The position numbers and the translations under genes are program-made. Below the pieces are notes generated by a model. It searched no databases and was not told the DNA's origin. It saw only the letters and a list, made by a program, of their open reading frames with translations. Shown here one piece after another: positions 36,225-50,121 of a stretch of 64,000 nucleotides of DNA. Numbering within the stretch: the first letter of the stretch is position 1; each line of letters starts with the position of its first letter. The DNA lies in NCBI GenBank assembly GCA_963932145.1, contig CAWVQA010000073.1, forward strand, positions 1-64,000. The letters run 5' to 3'. This DNA is from Acanthosepion lycidas (taxonomy: Eukaryota; Mollusca; Cephalopoda; Sepiida; Sepiidae).

Positions 36225-39200
36225 CTTTTTTCACTACTTTTTCAACGCTAGTTTGTAAATATCAATAACTGTTTGAAAACATTAGAAAAACAATGAAATT
36301 ATTGAAAATCGATATGAAATCAATCAAAACTTGTTGATTTTAACTAGTTTCAGAAGTTTTGACAAAGTTATATTTAAGATTTTATGTTTTACACAACTTT
36401 TAATTACATAGCGATTTACATGCAAAATCTAGCTTTTTTCACTACTTTTTAACGCTAGTTTGTAAATATCAATAACTGTTTGAAAACATTAGAAAAACAA
36501 TGAAATTATTGAAAATCGATGTGAAATCAATCAAAACTTGTTGATTTTAACTAGTTTCAGAAGTTTTCACAAAGATTTATTTAAGATTTTATGTTTTACA
36601 CAACTTTTAATTACATAGCCATTTACAGGCAAAATCTAGCTGTTTTGACTACTTTTTAACGCTAGTTTGTAAATATCAATAACTGTTTGAAAACATTAGA
36701 AAAACAATGAAATTATTGAAAATCGACATGAAATCAATCAAAACTTATTGATTTTAACTAGTTTCAGAAGTTTTGACTAAGTTATATTTAAGATTTTATG
36801 TTTTACACAACTTTTAATTACATAGCGATTTACATGCAAAATCTAGCTTTTTTCACTACTTTTTAACGCTAGTTTGTAAATATCAATAACTGTTTGAAAA
36901 CATTAGAAAAACAATGAAATTATTGAAAATCGATATGAAATCAATCAAAACTTATTGATTTTAACTAGTTTCAGAAGTTTTGACAAAGTTATATTTAAGA
37001 TTTTATGTTTTACACAACTTTTAATTACATAGCGATTTACATGCAAAATCTCGCTGTTTTGACTACTTTTTAACGCTAGTTTGTAAATATCAATAACTGT
37101 TTGAAAACATTAGAAAAACAATTAAATTATTGAAAATCGATGTGAAATCAATCAAAACTTATTGATTTTAACTAGTTTCAGAAGTTTTCACAAAGTTTTA
37201 TTTAAGATTTTATGTTTTACACAACTTTTAATTACATAGCGATTTACATGCAAAATCTAGCTGTTTTGACTACTTTTTAACGCTAGTTTGTAAATATCAA
37301 TAACTGTTTGAAAACATTAGAAAAACAATGAAATTATTGAAAATCGATATGAAATCAATCAAAACTTATTGATTTTAACTAGTTTCAGAAGTTTTGACAA
37401 AGTTATATTTAAGATTTTATGTTTTACACAACTTTTAATTACATAGCGATTTACATGCAAAATCTAGCTTTTTTCACTACTTTTTCAACGCTAGTTTGTA
37501 AATATCAATAACTGTTTGAAAACATTAGAAAAACAATGAAATTATTGAAAATCGATGTGAAATCAATCAAAACTTATTGATTTTAACTAGTTTCAGAAGT
37601 TTTCACAAAGTTTTATCTAAGATTTTATGTTTTACACAACTTTTAATTACATATCGATTTACATGCAAAATCTAGCTTTTTTCACTACTTTTTAACGCTA
37701 GTTTGTAAATATCAATAACTGTTTGAAAACATTAGAAAAACAATGAAATTATTGAAAATCGATGTGAAATCAATCAAAACTTATTGATTTTAACTAGTTT
37801 CAGAAGTTTTCACAAAGTTTTATTTAAGATTTTATGTTTTACACAACTTTTAATTACATAGCGATTTACATGCAAAATCTAGCTTTTTTCACTACTTTTT
37901 CAACGCTAGTTTGTAAATATCAATAACTGTTTGAAAACATTAGAAAAACAATGAAATTATTGAAAATCGATATGAAATCAATCAAAACTTATTGATTTTA
38001 ACTAGTTTCAGAAGTTTTGACTAAGTTATATTTAAGATTTTATGTTTTACACAACTTTTAATTACATAGCGATTTACATGCAAAATCTAGCTTTTTTCAC
38101 TACTTTTTAACGCTAGTTTGTAAATATCAATAACTGTTTGAAAACATTAGAAAAACAATGAAATTATTGAAAATCGATATGAAATCAATCAAAACTTATT
38201 GATTTTAACTAGTTTCAGAAGTTTTGACAAAGTTATATTTAAGATTTTATGTTTTACACAACTTTTAATTACATAGCGATTTACATGCAAAATCTCGCTG
38301 TTTTGACTACTTTTTAACGCTAGTTTGTAAATATCAATAACTGTTTGAAAACATTAGAAAAACAATGAAATTATTGAAAATCGATATGAAATCAATCAAA
38401 ACTTATTGATTTTAACTAGTTTCAGAAGTTTTGACAAAGTTATATTTAAGATTTTATGTTTTACACAACTTTTAATTACATAGCGATTTACATGCAAAAT
38501 CTAGCTTTTTTCACTACTTTTTCAACGCTAGTTTGTAAATATCAATAACTGTTTGAAAACATTAGAAAAACAATGAAATTATGGAAAATCGATATGAAAT
38601 CAATCAAAACTTGTTGATTTTAACTAGTTTCAGAAGTTTTGACAAAGTTATATTTAAGATTTTATGTTTTACACAACTTTTAATTACATAGCGATTTACA
38701 TGCAAAATCTAGCTTTTTTCACTACTTTTTAACGCTAGTTTGTAAATATCAATAACTGTTTGAAAACATTAGAAAAACAATGAAATTATTGAAAATCGAT
38801 GTGAAATCAATCAAAACTTATTGATTTTAACTAGTTTCAGAAGTTTTCACAAAGTTTTATTTAAGATTTTATGTTTTACACAACTTTTAATTACATAGCG
38901 ATTTACATGCAAAATCTAGCTTTTTTCACTACTTTTTCAACGCTAGTTTGTAAATATCAATAACTGTTTGAAAACATTAGAAAAACAATGAAATTATTGA
39001 AAATCGATATGAAATCAATCAAAACTTATTGATTTTAACTAGTTTCAGAAGTTTTGACTAAGTTATATTTAAGATTTTATGTTTTACACAACTTTTAATT
39101 ACATAGCGATTTACATGCAAAATCTAGCTTTTTTCACTACTTTTTAACGCTAGTTTGTAAATATCAATAACTGTTTGAAAACATTAGAAAAACAATGAAA

Positions 39201-39748
39201 TTATTGAAAATCGATATGAAATCAATCAAAACTTATTGATTTTAACTAGTTTCAGAAATTTTGACAAAGTTATATTTAAGATTTTATGTTTTACACAACT
39301 TTTAATTACATAGCGATTTACATGCAAAATCTCGCTGTTTTGACTACTTTTTAACGCTAGTTTGTAAATATCAATAACTGTTTGAAAACATTAGAAAAAC
39401 AATTAAATTATTGAAAATCGATGTGAAATCAATCAAAACTTATTGATTTTAACTAGTTTCAGAAGTTTTCACAAAGTTTTATTTAAGATTTTATGTTTTA
39501 CACAACTTTTAATTACATAGCGATTTACATGCAAAATCTAGCTGTTTTGACTACTTTTTAACGCTAGTTTGTAAATATCAATAACTGTTTGAAAACATTA
39601 GAAAAACAATGAAATTATTGAAAATCGATGTGAAATCAATCAAAACTTATTGATTTTAACTAGTTTCAGAAGTTTTCACAAAGTTTTATTTAAGATTTTA
39701 TGTTTTACACAACTTTTAATTACATAGCGATTTACATGCAAAATCTAG
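36225..39748 (+). repeat. Block III', rearranged copy of block III
   Basis: Starts: 36225 (A, 109G), 36433 (mosaic), 36640 (G, 140T, ATCGACATG), 36847 (207C), 37054 (71T), 37261 (G, A), 37468 (19C B, 150C, ATATCGATT), 37676, 37883 (140T), 38091 (207C), 38298 (G, A), 38505 (ATGGAAA, 109G), 38713, 38920 (140T), 39128 (GAAATTTTG, 207C), 39335 (71T) and 39542 (G, B). The 140T cassette recurs at 1243 and then 1037 bp because the 71T monomer is missing between 38091 and 38298. From 38298 the order matches 20671 onward at an offset of 17627 bp. Confidence 0.9.
36433..36639 (+). repeat. Mosaic monomer combining three lineages
   Basis: This class B monomer carries 109G (CTTGTTG, normally on class A copies such as 19427), 144A (CACAAAGATTTAT, as in 19635) and the 3' end 189C with 197G (GCCATTTACAGG, as in 16318). 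No other monomer in the window joins these states. It lies where block II' material meets block III' and looks like a junction produced by at least two exchanges. Confidence 0.88.
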
Positions 39749-40785
39749 CTTTTTTCACTACTTTTTCAACGCTAGTTTGTAAATATCAATAACTGTTTGA
39801 AAACATTAGAAAAACAATGAAATTATTGAAAATCGATATGAAATCAATCAAAACTTATTGATTTTAACTAGTTTCAGAAGTTTTGACAAAGTTATATTTA
39901 ATATTTTATGTTTTACACAACTTTTAATTACATAGCGATTTACATGCAAAATCTAGCTTTTTTCACTACTTTTTAACGCTAGTTTGTAAATATCAATAAC
40001 TGTTTGAAAACATTAGAAAAACAATGAAATTATTGAAAATCGATGTGAAATCAATCAAAACTTATTGATTTTAACTAGTTTCAGAAGTTTTCACAAAGTT
40101 TTATTTAAGATTTTATGTTTTACACAACTTTTAATTACATAGCGATTTACATGCAAAATCTAGCTGTTTTGACTACTTTTTAACGCTAGTTTGTAAATAT
40201 CAATAACTGTTTGAAAACATTAGAAAAACAATGAAATTATTGAAAATCGATATGAAATCAATCAAAACTTATTGATTTTAACTAGTTTCAGAAGTTTTGA
40301 CTAAGTTATATTTAAGATTTTATGTTTTACACAGCTTTTAATTACATAGCGATTTACATGCAAAATATAGCTTTTTTCAATACTTTTTCAACGCTAGATT
40401 GTAAATATCAATAACTCTTTGAAAACATTAGAAAAACAATGAAATTATTGAAAATCGATATGAAATCAATCAAAACTTGTTGATTTTAACTAGTTTCAGA
40501 AGTTTTGACAAAGTTATATTTAAGATTTTATGTTTTACACAACTTTTAATTACATAGCGATTTACATGCAAAATCTAGCTTTTTTCACTACTTTTTAACG
40601 CTAGTTTGTAAATATCAATAACTGTTTGAAAACATTAGAAAAACAATGAAATTATTGAAAATCGATGTGAAATCAATCAAAACTTATTGATTTTAACTAG
40701 TTTCAGAAGTTTTCACAAAGATTTATTTAAGATTTTATGTTTTACACAACTTTTAATTACATAGCGATTTACATGCAAAATCTAG

Positions 40786-40992
40786 CTTTTTTCACTACTT
40801 TTTAACGCTAGTTTGTAAATATCAATAACTGTTTGAAAACATTAGAAAAACAATGAAATTATTGAAAATCGATGTGAAATCAATCAAAACTTATTGATTT
40901 TAACTAGTTTCAGAAGTTTTGACTAAGTTATATTTAAGATTTTATGTTTTACACAGCTTTTAATTACATAGCGATTTACATGCAAAATCTAG
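40786..40992 (+). repeat. Mosaic monomer, class B front and 140T/172G back
   Basis: A plain class B head and 90G, then GACTAAGTTATAT and ACACAGC, the tail of the 172G lineage. It replaces the stretch from 23159 to the next 10A monomer in block IV. The exchange point lies between positions 90 and 137. Confidence 0.88.
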
Positions 40993-43275
40993 CTTTTTTC
41001 AATACTTTTTCAACGCTAGATTGTAAATATCAATAACTCTTTGAAAACATTAGAAAAACAATGAAATTATTGAAAATCGATATGAAATCAATCAAAACTT
41101 ATTGATTTTAACAAGTTTCAGAAGTTTTGACAAAGTTATATTTAAGATTTTATGTTTTACACAACTTTTAATTACATAGCGATTTACATGCAAAATCTAG
41201 CTTTTTTCACTACTTTTTCAACGCTAGTTTGTAAATATCAATAACTGTTTGAAAACATTAGAAAAACAATGAAATTATTGAAAATCGATATGAAATCAAT
41301 CAAAACTTATTGATTTTAACTAGTTTCAGAAGTTTTGACAAAGTTATATTTAAGATTTTATGTTTTACACAACTTTTAATTACATAGCGATTTACATGCA
41401 AAATCTAGCTTTTTTCACTACTTTTTAACGCTAGTTTGTAAATATCAATAACTGTTTGAAAACATTAGAAAAACAATTAAATTATTGAAAATCGATGTGA
41501 AATCAATCAAAACTTATTGATTTTAACTAGTTTCAGAAGTTTTCACAAAGTTTTATTTAAGATTTTATGTTTTACACAACTTTTAATTACATAGCGATTT
41601 ACATGCAAAATCTAGCTGTTTTGACTACTTTTTAACGCTAGTTTGTAAATATCAATAACTGTTTGAAAACATTAGAAAAACAATGAAATTATTGAAAATC
41701 GATATGAAATCAATCAAAACTTATTGATTTTAACTAGTTTCAGAAGTTTTGACAAAGTTATATTTAAGATTTTATGTTTTACACAACTTTTAATTACATA
41801 GCGATTTACATGCAAAATCTAGCTTTTTTCACTACTTTTTCAACGCTAGTTTGTAAATATCAATAACTGTTTGAAAACATTAGAAAAACAATGAAATTAT
41901 TGAAAATCGATATGAAATCAATCAAAACTTGTTGATTTTAACTAGTTTCAGAAGTTTTGACAAAGTTATATTTAAGATTTTATGTTTTACACAACTTTTA
42001 ATTACATAGCGATTTACATGCAAAATCTAGCTTTTTTCACTACTTTTTAACGCTAGTTTGTAAATATCAATAACTGTTTGAAAACATTAGAAAAACAATG
42101 AAATTATTGAAAATCGATGTGAAATCAATCAAAACTTATTGATTTTAACTAGTTTCAGAAGTTTTCACAAAGATTTATTTAAGATTTTATGTTTTACACA
42201 ACTTTTAATTACATAGCGATTTACATGCAAAATCTAGCTTTTTTCACTACTTTTTAACGCTAGTTTGTAAATATCAATAACTGTTTGAAAACATTAGAAA
42301 AACAATGAAATTATTGAAAATCGATGTGAAATCAATCAAAACTTATTGATTTTAACTAGTTTCAGAAGTTTTCACAAAGTTTTATTTAAGATTTTATGTT
42401 TTACACAACTTTTAATTACATAGCGATTTACATGCAAAATCTAGCTTTTTTCACTACTTTTTCAACGCTAGTTTGTAAATATCAATAACTGTTTGAAAAC
42501 ATTAGAAAAACAATGAAATTATTGAAAATCGATATGAAATCAATCAAAACTTATTGATTTTAACTAGTTTCAGAAGTTTTGACAAAGTTATATTTAAGAT
42601 TTTATGTTTTACACAACTTTTAATTACATAGCGATTTACATGCAAAATCTAGCTTTTTTCACTACTTTTTCAACGCTAGTTTGTAAATATCAATAACTGT
42701 TTGAAAACATTAGAAAAACAATGAAATTATTGAAAATCGATGTGAAATCAATCAAAACTTATTGATTTTAACAAGTTTCAGAAGTTTTCACAAAGTTTTA
42801 TTTAAGATTTTATGTTTTACACAACTTTTAATTACATAGCGATTTACATGCAAAATCTAGCTTTTTTCACTACTTTTTCAACGCTAGTTTGTAAATATCA
42901 ATAACTGTTTGAAAACATTAGAAAAACAATGAAATTATTGAAAATCGATATGAAATCAATCAAAACTTATTGATTTTAACTAGTTTCAGAAGTTTTGACA
43001 AAGTTATATTTAAGATTTAATGTTTTACACAACTTTTAATTACATAGCGATTTACATGCAAAATCTAGCTTTTTTCACTACTTTTTAACGCTAGTTTGTA
43101 AATATCAATAACTGTTTGAAAACATTAGAAAAACAATGAAATTATTGAAAATCGATGTGAAATCAATCAAAACTTATTGATTTTAACTAGTTTCAGAAGT
43201 TTTCACAAAGTTTTATTTAAGATTTTATGTTTTACACAACTTTTAATTACATAGCGATTTACATGCAAAATCTAG

Positions 43276-43483
43276 CTTTTTTCACTACTTTTTCAACGCT
43301 AGTTTGTAAATATCAATAACTGTTTGAAAACATTAGAAAAACAATGAAATTATTGAAAATCGATATGAAATCAATCAAAACTTATTGATTTTAACAAGTT
43401 TCAGAAGTTTTCACAAAGTTTTATTTAAGATTTTATGTTTTACACAACTTTTAATTACATAGCGATTTACATGCAAAATCTAG
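43276..43483 (+). repeat. Mosaic monomer, class A front and 121A class B back
   Basis: 19C and 90A (class A), then 121A, 137C and 146T as in the 121A class B lineage. With the following two monomers it forms an extra trimer: the 159A monomer recurs at 42861 and 43484, 623 bp apart. The switch lies between positions 90 and 121. Confidence 0.85.
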
Positions 43484-46388
43484 CTTTTTTCACTACTTTT
43501 TCAACGCTAGTTTGTAAATATCAATAACTGTTTGAAAACATTAGAAAAACAATGAAATTATTGAAAATCGATATGAAATCAATCAAAACTTATTGATTTT
43601 AACTAGTTTCAGAAGTTTTGACAAAGTTATATTTAAGATTTAATGTTTTACACAACTTTTAATTACATAGCGATTTACATGCAAAATCTAGCTTTTTTCA
43701 CTACTTTTTAACGCTAGTTTGTAAATATCAATAACTGTTTGAAAACATTAGAAAAACAATGAAATTATTGAAAATCGATGTGAAATCAATCAAAACTTAT
43801 TGATTTTAACTAGTTTCAGAAGTTTTCACAAAGTTTTATTTAAGATTTTATGTTTTACACAACTTTTAATTACATAGCGATTTACATGCAAAATCTAGCT
43901 TTTTTCACTACTTTTTCAACGCTAGTTTGTAAATATCAATAACTGTTTGAAAACATTAGAAAAACAATGAAATTATTGAAAATCGATATGAAATCAATCA
44001 AAACTTATTGATTTTAACTAGTTTCAGAAGTTTTGACAAAGTTATATTTAATATTTTATGTTTTACACAACTTTTAATTACATAGCGATTTACATGCAAA
44101 ATCTAGCTTTTTTCACTACTTTTTAACGCTAGTTTGTAAATATCAATAACTGTTTGAAAACATTAGAAAAACAATGAAATTATTGAAAATCGATGTGAAA
44201 TCAATCAAAACTTATTGATTTTAACTAGTTTCAGAAGTTTTCACAAAGTTTTATTTAAGATTTTATGTTTTACACAACTTTTAATTACATAGCGATTTAC
44301 ATGCAAAATCTAGCTGTTTTGACTACTTTTTAACGCTAGTTTGTAAATATCAATAACTGTTTGAAAACATTAGAAAAACAATGAAATTATTGAAAATCGA
44401 TATGAAATCAATCAAAACTTATTGATTTTAACTAGTTTCAGAAGTTTTGACTAAGTTATATTTAAGATTTTATGTTTTACACAGCTTTTAATTACATAGC
44501 GATTTACATGCAAAATCTAGCTTTTTTCAATACTTTTTCAACGCTAGATTGTAAATATCAATAACTCTTTGAAAACATTAGAAAAACAATGAAATTATTG
44601 AAAATCGATATGAAATCAATCAAAACTTATTGATTTTAACAAGTTTCAGAAGTTTTGACAAAGTTATATTTAAGATTTTATGTTTTACACAACTTTTAAT
44701 TACATAGCGATTTACATGCAAAATCTAGCTTTTTTCACTACTTTTTCAACGCTAGTTTGTAAATATCAATAACTGTTTGAAAACATTAGAAAAACAATGA
44801 AATTATTGAAAATCGATATGAAATCAATCAAAACTTATTGATTTTAACTAGTTTCAGAAGTTTTGACAAAGTTATATTTAAGATTTTATGTTTTACACAA
44901 CTTTTAATTACATAGCGATTTACATGCAAAATCTAGCTTTTTTCACTACTTTTTAACGCTAGTTTGTAAATATCAATAACTGTTTGAAAACATTAGAAAA
45001 ACAATTAAATTATTGAAAATCGATGTGAAATCAATCAAAACTTATTGATTTTAACTAGTTTCAGAAGTTTTCACAAAGTTTTATTTAAGATTTTATGTTT
45101 TACACAACTTTTAATTACATAGCGATTTACATGCAAAATCTAGCTGTTTTGACTACTTTTTAACGCTAGTTTGTAAATATCAATAACTGTTTGAAAACAT
45201 TAGAAAAACAATGAAATTATTGAAAATCGATATGAAATCAATCAAAACTTATTGATTTTAACTAGTTTCAGAAGTTTTGACAAAGTTATATTTAAGATTT
45301 TATGTTTTACACAACTTTTAATTACATAGCGATTTACATGCAAAATCTAGCTTTTTTCACTACTTTTTCAACGCTAGTTTGTAAATATCAATAACTGTTT
45401 GAAAACATTAGAAAAACAATGAAATTATTGAAAATCGATATGAAATCAATCAAAACTTGTTGATTTTAACTAGTTTCAGAAGTTTTGACAAAGTTATATT
45501 TAAGATTTTATGTTTTACACAACTTTTAATTACATAGCGATTTACATGCAAAATCTAGCTTTTTTCACTACTTTTTAACGCTAGTTTGTAAATATCAATA
45601 ACTGTTTGAAAACATTAGAAAAACAATGAAATTATTGAAAATCGATGTGAAATCAATCAAAACTTATTGATTTTAACTAGTTTCAGAAGTTTTCACAAAG
45701 ATTTATTTAAGATTTTATGTTTTACACAACTTTTAATTACATAGCGATTTACATGCAAAATCTAGCTTTTTTCACTACTTTTTAACGCTAGTTTGTAAAT
45801 ATCAATAACTGTTTGAAAACATTAGAAAAACAATGAAATTATTGAAAATCGATGTGAAATCAATCAAAACTTATTGATTTTAACTAGTTTCAGAAGTTTT
45901 CACAAAGTTTTATTTAAGATTTTATGTTTTACACAACTTTTAATTACATAGCGATTTACATGCAAAATCTAGCTTTTTTCACTACTTTTTCAACGCTAGT
46001 TTGTAAATATCAATAACTGTTTGAAAACATTAGAAAAACAATGAAATTATTGAAAATCGATATGAAATCAATCAAAACTTATTGATTTTAACTAGTTTCA
46101 GAAGTTTTGACAAAGTTATATTTAAGATTTTATGTTTTACACAACTTTTAATTACATAGCGATTTACATACAAAATCTAGCTTTTTTCACTACTTTTTCA
46201 ACGCTAGTTTGTAAATATCAATAACTGTTTGAAAACATTAGAAAAACAATGAAATTATTGAAAATCGATGTGAAATCAATCAAAACTTATTGATTTTAAC
46301 AAGTTTCAGAAGTTTTCACAAAGTTTTATTTAAGATTTTATGTTTTACACAACTTTTAATTACATAGCGATTTACATGCAAAATCTAG

Positions 46389-49300
46389 CTTTTTTCACTA
46401 CTTTTTCAACGCTAGTTTGTAAATATCAATAACTGTTTGAAAACATTAGAAAAACAATGAAATTATTGAAAATCGATATGAAATCAATCAAAACTTATTG
46501 ATTTTAACTAGTTTCAGAAGTTTTGACAAAGTTATATTTAAGATTTAATGTTTTACACAACTTTTAATTACATAGCGATTTACATGCAAAATCTAGCTTT
46601 TTTCACTACTTTTTAACGCTAGTTTGTAAATATCAATAACTGTTTGAAAACATTAGAAAAACAATGAAATTATTGAAAATCGATGTGAAATCAATCAAAA
46701 CTTATTGATTTTAACTAGTTTCAGAAGTTTTCACAAAGTTTTATTTAAGATTTTATGTTTTACACAACTTTTAATTACATAGCGATTTACATGCAAAATC
46801 TAGCTTTTTTCACTACTTTTTCAACGCTAGTTTGTAAATATCAATAACTGTTTGAAAACATTAGAAAAACAATGAAATTATTGAAAATCGATATGAAATC
46901 AATCAAAACTTATTGATTTTAACTAGTTTCAGAAGTTTTGACAAAGTTATATTTAATATTTTATGTTTTACACAACTTTTAATTACATAGCGATTTACAT
47001 GCAAAATCTAGCTTTTTTCACTACTTTTTAACGCTAGTTTGTAAATATCAATAACTGTTTGAAAACATTAGAAAAACAATGAAATTATTGAAAATCGATA
47101 TGAAATCAATCAAAACTTATTGATTTTAACTAGTTTCAGAAGTTTTGACAAAGTTTTATTTAAGATTTTATGTTTTACACAACTTTTAATTACATAGCGA
47201 TTTACATGCAAAATCTAGCTGTTTTGACTACTTTTTAACGCTAGTTTGTAAATATCAATAACTGTTTGAAAACATTAGAAAAACAATGAAATTATTGAAA
47301 ATCGATGTGAAATCAATCAAAACTTATTGATTTTAACTAGTTTCAGAAGTTTTCACAAAGTTTTATCTAAGATTTTATGTTTTACACAACTTTTAATTAC
47401 ATAGCCATTTACATGCAAATTCTAGCTTTTTTCACTACTTTTCAACGCTAGTTTGTAAATATCAATAACTGTTTGAAAACATTAGAAAAACAATGAAATT
47501 ATTGAAAATCGATATGAAATCAATCAAAACTTATTGATTTTAACTAGTTTCAGAAGTTTTGACAAAGTTATATTTAAGATTTTATGTTTTACACAACATT
47601 TAATTACATAGCGATTTACATGCAAAATCTAGCTTTTTTCACTACTTTTTAACGCTAATTTGTAAATATCAATAACTCTTTGAAAACATTAGAAAAACAA
47701 TGAAATTATTGAAAATCGATATGAAATCAATCAAAACTTATTGATTTTAACTAGTTTCAGAAGTTTTGACAAAGTTATCTTTAATATTTTATGTTTTACA
47801 CAACTTTTAATTACATAGCGATTTACATGCAAAATCTAGCTTTTTTCACTACTTTTTAACGCTAGTTTGTAAATATCAATAACTGTTTGAAAACATTAGA
47901 AAAACAATGAAATTATTGAAAATCGATGTGAAATCAATCAAAACTTATTGATTTTAACTAGTTTCAGAAGTTTTCACAAAGTTTTATTTAAGATTTTATG
48001 TTTTACACAACTTTTAATTACATAGCGATTTACATGCAAAATCTAGCTGTTTTGACTACTTTTTAACGCTAGTTTGTAAATATCAATAACTGTTTGAAAA
48101 CATTAGAAAAACAATGAAATTATTGAAAATCGATATGAAATCAATCAAAACTTATTGATTTTAACTAGTTTCAGAAGTTTTGACAAAGTTATATTTAAGA
48201 TTTTATGTTTTACACAACTTTTAATTACATAGCGATTTACATGCAAAATCTAGCTTTTTTCACTACTTTTTCAACGCTAGTTTGTAAATATCAATAACTG
48301 TTTGAAAACATTAGAAAAACAATGAAATTATTGAAAATCGATATGAAATCAATCAAAACTTATTGATTTTAACTAGTTTCAGAAGTTTTGACAAAGTTAT
48401 ATTTAAGATTTTATGTTTTACACAACTTTTAATTACATAGCGATTTACATGCAAAATCTAGCTTTTTTCACTACTTTTTCAACGCTAGTTTGTAAATATC
48501 AATAACTGTTTGAAAACATTAGAAAAACAATGAAATTATTGAAAATCGATATGAAATCAATCAAAACCTGTTGATTTTAACTAGTTTCAGAAGTTTTGAC
48601 AAAGTTATATTTAAGATTTTATGTTTTACACAACTTTTAATTACATAGCGATTTACATGCAAAATCTAGCTTTTTTCACTACTTTTTAACGCTAGTTTGT
48701 AAATATCAATAACTGTTTGAAAACATTAGAAAAACAATGAAATTATTGAAAATCGATGTGAAATCAATCAAAACTTATTGATTTTAACTAGTTTCAGAAG
48801 TTTTCACAAAGATTTATTTAAGATTTTATGTTTTACACAACTTTTAATTACATAGCGATTTACATGCAAAATCTAGCTTTTTTCACTACTTTTTAACGCT
48901 AGTTTGTAAATATCAATAACTGTTTGAAAACATTAGAAAAACAATGAAATTATTGAAAATCGATGTGAAATCAATCAAAACTTATTGATTTTAACTAGTT
49001 TCAGAAGTTTTCACAAAGTTTTATTTAAGATTTTATGTTTTACACAACTTTTAATTACATAGCGATTTACATGCAAAATCTAGCTTTTTTCACTACTTTT
49101 TCAACGCTAGTATGTAAATATCAATAACTGTTTGAAAACATTAGAGAAACAATGAAATTATTGAAAATCGATATGAAATCAATCAAAACTTATTGATTTT
49201 AACTAGTTTCAGAAGTTTTGACAAAGTTATATTTAAGATTTTATGTTTTACACAACTTTTAATTACATAGCGATTTACATGCAAAATCTAGCTTTTTTCA

Positions 49301-50121
49301 CTACTTTTTCAACGCTAGTTTGTAAATATCAATAACTGTTTGAAAACATTAGAAAAACAATGAAATTATTGAAAATCGATATGAAATCAATCAAAACTTA
49401 TTGATTTTAACTAGTTTCAGAAGTTTTGACAAAGTTATATTTAAGATTTTATGTTTTACACAACTTTTAATTACATAGCGATTTACATGCAAAATCTAGC
49501 TTTTTTCACTACTTTTTCAACGCTAGTTTGTAAATATCAATAACTGTTTGAAAACATTAGAAAAACAATGAAATTATTGAAAATCGATATGAAATCAATC
49601 AAAACCTGTTGATTTTAACTAGTTTCAGAAGTTTTGACAAAGTTATATTTAAGATTTTATGTTTTACACAACTTTTAATTACATAGCGATTTACATGCAA
49701 AATCTAGCTTTTTTCACTACTTTTTAACGCTAGTTTGTAAATATCAATAACTGTTTGAAAACATTAGAAAAACAATGAAATTATTGAAAATCGATGTGAA
49801 ATCAATCAAAACTTATTGATTTTAACTAGTTTCAGAAGTTTTCACAAAGATTTATTTAAGATTTTATGTTTTACACAACTTTTAATTACATAGCGATTTA
49901 CATGCAAAATCTAGCTTTTTTCACTACTTTTTAACGCTAGTTTGTAAATATCAATAACTGTTTGAAAACATTAGAAAAACAATGAAATTATTGAAAATCG
50001 ATATGAAATCAATCAAAACTTATTGATTTTAACTAGTTTCAGAAGTTTTCACAAAGTTTTATTTAAGATTTTATGTTTTACACAACTTTTAATTACATAG
50101 CGATTTACATGCAAAATCTAG
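46389..50121 (+). repeat. Block V, 18-monomer higher-order unit (3733 bp)
   Basis: Starts: 46389 (159A), 46597, 46804 (154T), 47012 (mosaic), 47219 (G, B, 150C, 189C, 203T), 47426 (one T fewer, with 19C; 174A), 47633 (27A, 47C, 148C), 47840, 48047 (G, A), 48254, 48462 (107C, 109G), 48670 (144A), 48877, 49084 (TAGTATG, 63G), 49292, 49500 (107C, 109G), 49708 (144A) and 49915 (90A with class B ends). The first 15 monomers recur at 50122-53232 with an exact offset of 3733 bp. An inner 5-mer (1038 bp) separates the two 107C-109G monomers. Confidence 0.94.
47012..47218 (+). repeat. Mosaic monomer, GACAAAGTTTTAT
   Basis: No C at 19 (class B head), 90A and 137G (class A middle), 146T (class B end). 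An identical combination occurs at 50745, 3733 bp away, so the mosaic arose before the block V duplication. Elsewhere in the equivalent place (22330, 29389, 44107) a plain class B monomer stands. Confidence 0.88.

Larger units (their letters stand above)
39749..46388 (+). repeat. Block IV', second copy of the block IV family
   Basis: Starts: 39749 (154T), 39957, 40164 (172G), 40371 (10A), 40579 (144A), 40786 (mosaic), 40993 (10A, 121A), 41201, 41409 (71T), 41616, 41823 (109G), 42031 (144A), 42238, 42445, 42653 (121A), 42861 (159A), 43069, 43276 (mosaic), 43484 (159A), 43692, 43899 (154T), 44107, 44314 (172G), 44521 (10A), 44729, 44937 (71T), 45144, 45351 (109G), 45559 (144A), 45766, 45973 and 46181 (121A). 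40993-43275 matches 44521-46803 at an offset of 3528 bp, a 17-mer. The head of the block matches 22122-23158 at 17627 bp. Confidence 0.9.
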
